6,104 nt of DNA from CAZTLI01 sp964614375. GTDB lineage: Bacteria; Chloroflexota; Anaerolineae; Aggregatilineales; Phototrophicaceae. A model generated the notes under the pieces. It made no database searches. It had not been told where the DNA came from and saw only the letters and a list, made by a program, of their open reading frames with translations. The stretch covers positions 1 through 6,104 of the forward strand of contig CAZTLI010000346.1 in assembly GCA_964614375.1 (NCBI GenBank), given 5' to 3'. Numbering within the stretch: position 1 is the stretch's first letter; the number at the start of each line of letters is the position of its first letter. Both the position numbers and the translations under genes were made by a program. Of the stretch, positions 5,111 to 6,104 are shown in pieces.

Positions 5111-6104
5111 ATGAGGACTGAAATTGCACCTCCCCGCTGGCCTGTATACGGGCATGAATGGGCTGTCGAATTTTTGCAGAAGGCGATGGCACATGGTCGC
5201 ATCCGGCACGCCTATCTCATCACGGGTACGCCCAATATTGGCAAGAATACGCTGGCACATGCCTTTGCGATGGCGCTCAACTGCACCAGCGCAGACCATC
5301 GTCCGTGTGGACAGTGCCGACCCTGCAAATTGACATTCAGCGGCAACAATCCCGACATCCTCTATGCCGAGAATGACCCCGGGACGCTGCAACTCAAGAT
5401 TGATGCCATTCGAGCCGTCACACGCCTGGTCGCGCTCAAGCCCTATGAAGCGCGCTCCCGAATCGCAATATTCCACCACTTTGACCGGGCGCAGCCTCGC
5501 GCGCAAGATGCCCTCCTCAAAACGCTGGAAGAAGCCCCACCCACAGCCGTCCTCATCCTCATGGCGGAATCGACAGAGCAAATCCTGCCGACGATTATCA
5601 GCCGATGTCAAAATATCCATCTGCGCCCCCTAGCGACAGCGGCTGTCCAAGCGGCGCTGATACAAGAAGGCGCGGATGAAGAAAAAGCGACTCTGCTGTC
5701 TCGCCTGAGCGGCGGACGTATTGGTTGGGCATTGGCGGCGCTGCATGAGGAATCGGTATTGGAACAGCGCGAACAGGCGCTCAATTTACTGGCAGATGCC
5801 CTCACCACCAATCGGGCGGGACGCTTCTCAATTGCCGATGCCCTATCAAATGACGCCCGCAACGATAAAGATGGCCTGCGAACATTGCTTGAATTGTGGC
5901 AAACATATTGGCGCGATGTGCTGCTGCTGGCGCAAGACAGCCCCATTCGCCTGATGAACATTGACCGCCGCGCGCAGATGGAGCAGCTCCTATACGACAC
6001 CACCGCCGACCACGCTCTGACCGCGCTCAATGCCACCCGCACCGCGATTAAGACCATCAGCAACACCAACGCCAATGTACGGATGGTGTTGGAAGTGTTG
6101 TTTC
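5111..6104 (+). CDS. holB: DNA polymerase III subunit delta' (clamp loader), 3' partial
   Basis: The frame is open from ATG at 5111 to the window end, giving 331 residues, so only a few C-terminal residues are likely missing. Delta' is part of the clamp-loader complex that loads the sliding clamp on DNA. Typical features appear in order: PVYGHEWAVEFLQKAMAHGRIRHAYLITG at the N-terminus (11-39); a P-loop-like GTPNIGKNT (39-47) with Asn where Ser/Thr is usual; a zinc module C58, C66, C69, C72; the FHHFDRAQPRAQDALLKTLEEAPP region (121-144); and the SRC arginine-finger motif S164-R165-C166, which activates ATP hydrolysis in a neighbouring subunit. The C-terminal collar domain follows, ending NVRMVLEVLF. 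The ATG is the first start codon after an in-frame TGA at 5060-5062; the next in-frame Met (residue 26) would remove conserved sequence. It is preceded by a TATAAT at leaderless distance. A degenerate P-loop is common in delta', which need not bind ATP. Confidence 0.93.
   Translation, partial: MRTEIAPPRWPVYGHEWAVEFLQKAMAHGRIRHAYLITGTPNIGKNTLAHAFAMALNCTSADHRPCGQCRPCKLTFSGNNPDILYAENDPGTLQLKIDAIRAVTRLVALKPYEARSRIAIFHHFDRAQPRAQDALLKTLEEAPPTAVLILMAESTEQILPTIISRCQNIHLRPLATAAVQAALIQEGADEEKATLLSRLSGGRIGWALAALHEESVLEQREQALNLLADALTTNRAGRFSIADALSNDARNDKDGLRTLLELWQTYWRDVLLLAQDSPIRLMNIDRRAQMEQLLYDTTADHALTALNATRTAIKTISNTNANVRMVLEVLF

Noticed and set aside
5087..5620. Minus-strand open frame of 177 codons, and another at 5608-6075
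   Set aside because: Both lie wholly or almost wholly antisense to holB, whose frame has a full family signature. Their products are low-complexity Ser/Arg/Cys-rich sequences typical of a GC-rich antisense strand, with no ribosome-binding site.

Overview
The window reads like a chromosomal segment of a bacterium, most plausibly Chloroflexota (Anaerolineae-like). This placement is an inference from the style of the S1, CarD and DNA polymerase III delta' proteins and from the mix of genes; no rRNA or tRNA is present to fix it. Six protein genes are recognisable to family level and two more are of unknown function. The first and last genes are cut by the window edges.

Left part (1-1556): the 3' end of a multi-S1-domain protein (ribosomal protein S1 type) is followed 54 bp later, on the same strand, by a CarD/CdnL-type RNA polymerase-binding regulator. 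A GC-rich hairpin lies after carD, where it meets an oppositely oriented gene of unknown function.

Middle part (1557-3052): two minus-strand genes, an unknown 134-residue protein and an FKBP-type prolyl isomerase. They are followed by a plus-strand DinB-superfamily protein of the YfiT/BstA type, which diverges from the FKBP gene. The unknown gene has a good promoter candidate lying inside a 9-bp inverted repeat that also covers its start codon.

Accessory-looking part (3053-5110): a 477-residue minus-strand protein with an N-terminal TIR domain and two tandem GAF domains. Its stop lies 2 bp from the stop of the YfiT/BstA gene. Across a 282-bp AT-rich divergent control region sits a 66-residue plus-strand small gene with its own promoter, Shine-Dalgarno and hairpin terminator. 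Two sampled 60-base lines inside the TIR gene count 24 of 60 G+C (40%), against 33-35 of 60 (55-58%) in sampled lines of the S1 and holB genes. That fits later acquisition of this block. The TIR-GAF-GAF protein, possibly with the small gene, is the best candidate for a little-described signalling or defence module.

Right part (5111-6104): holB, the delta' clamp-loader subunit, open to the end of the window. Its only plausible start codon lies 7 nt after a perfect TATAAT and has no Shine-Dalgarno, which suggests a leaderless message.

The S1, CarD, FKBP and HolB products are housekeeping proteins of translation, transcription, folding and replication. The TIR-GAF-GAF/small-gene pair interrupts them and has no obvious functional link to them.
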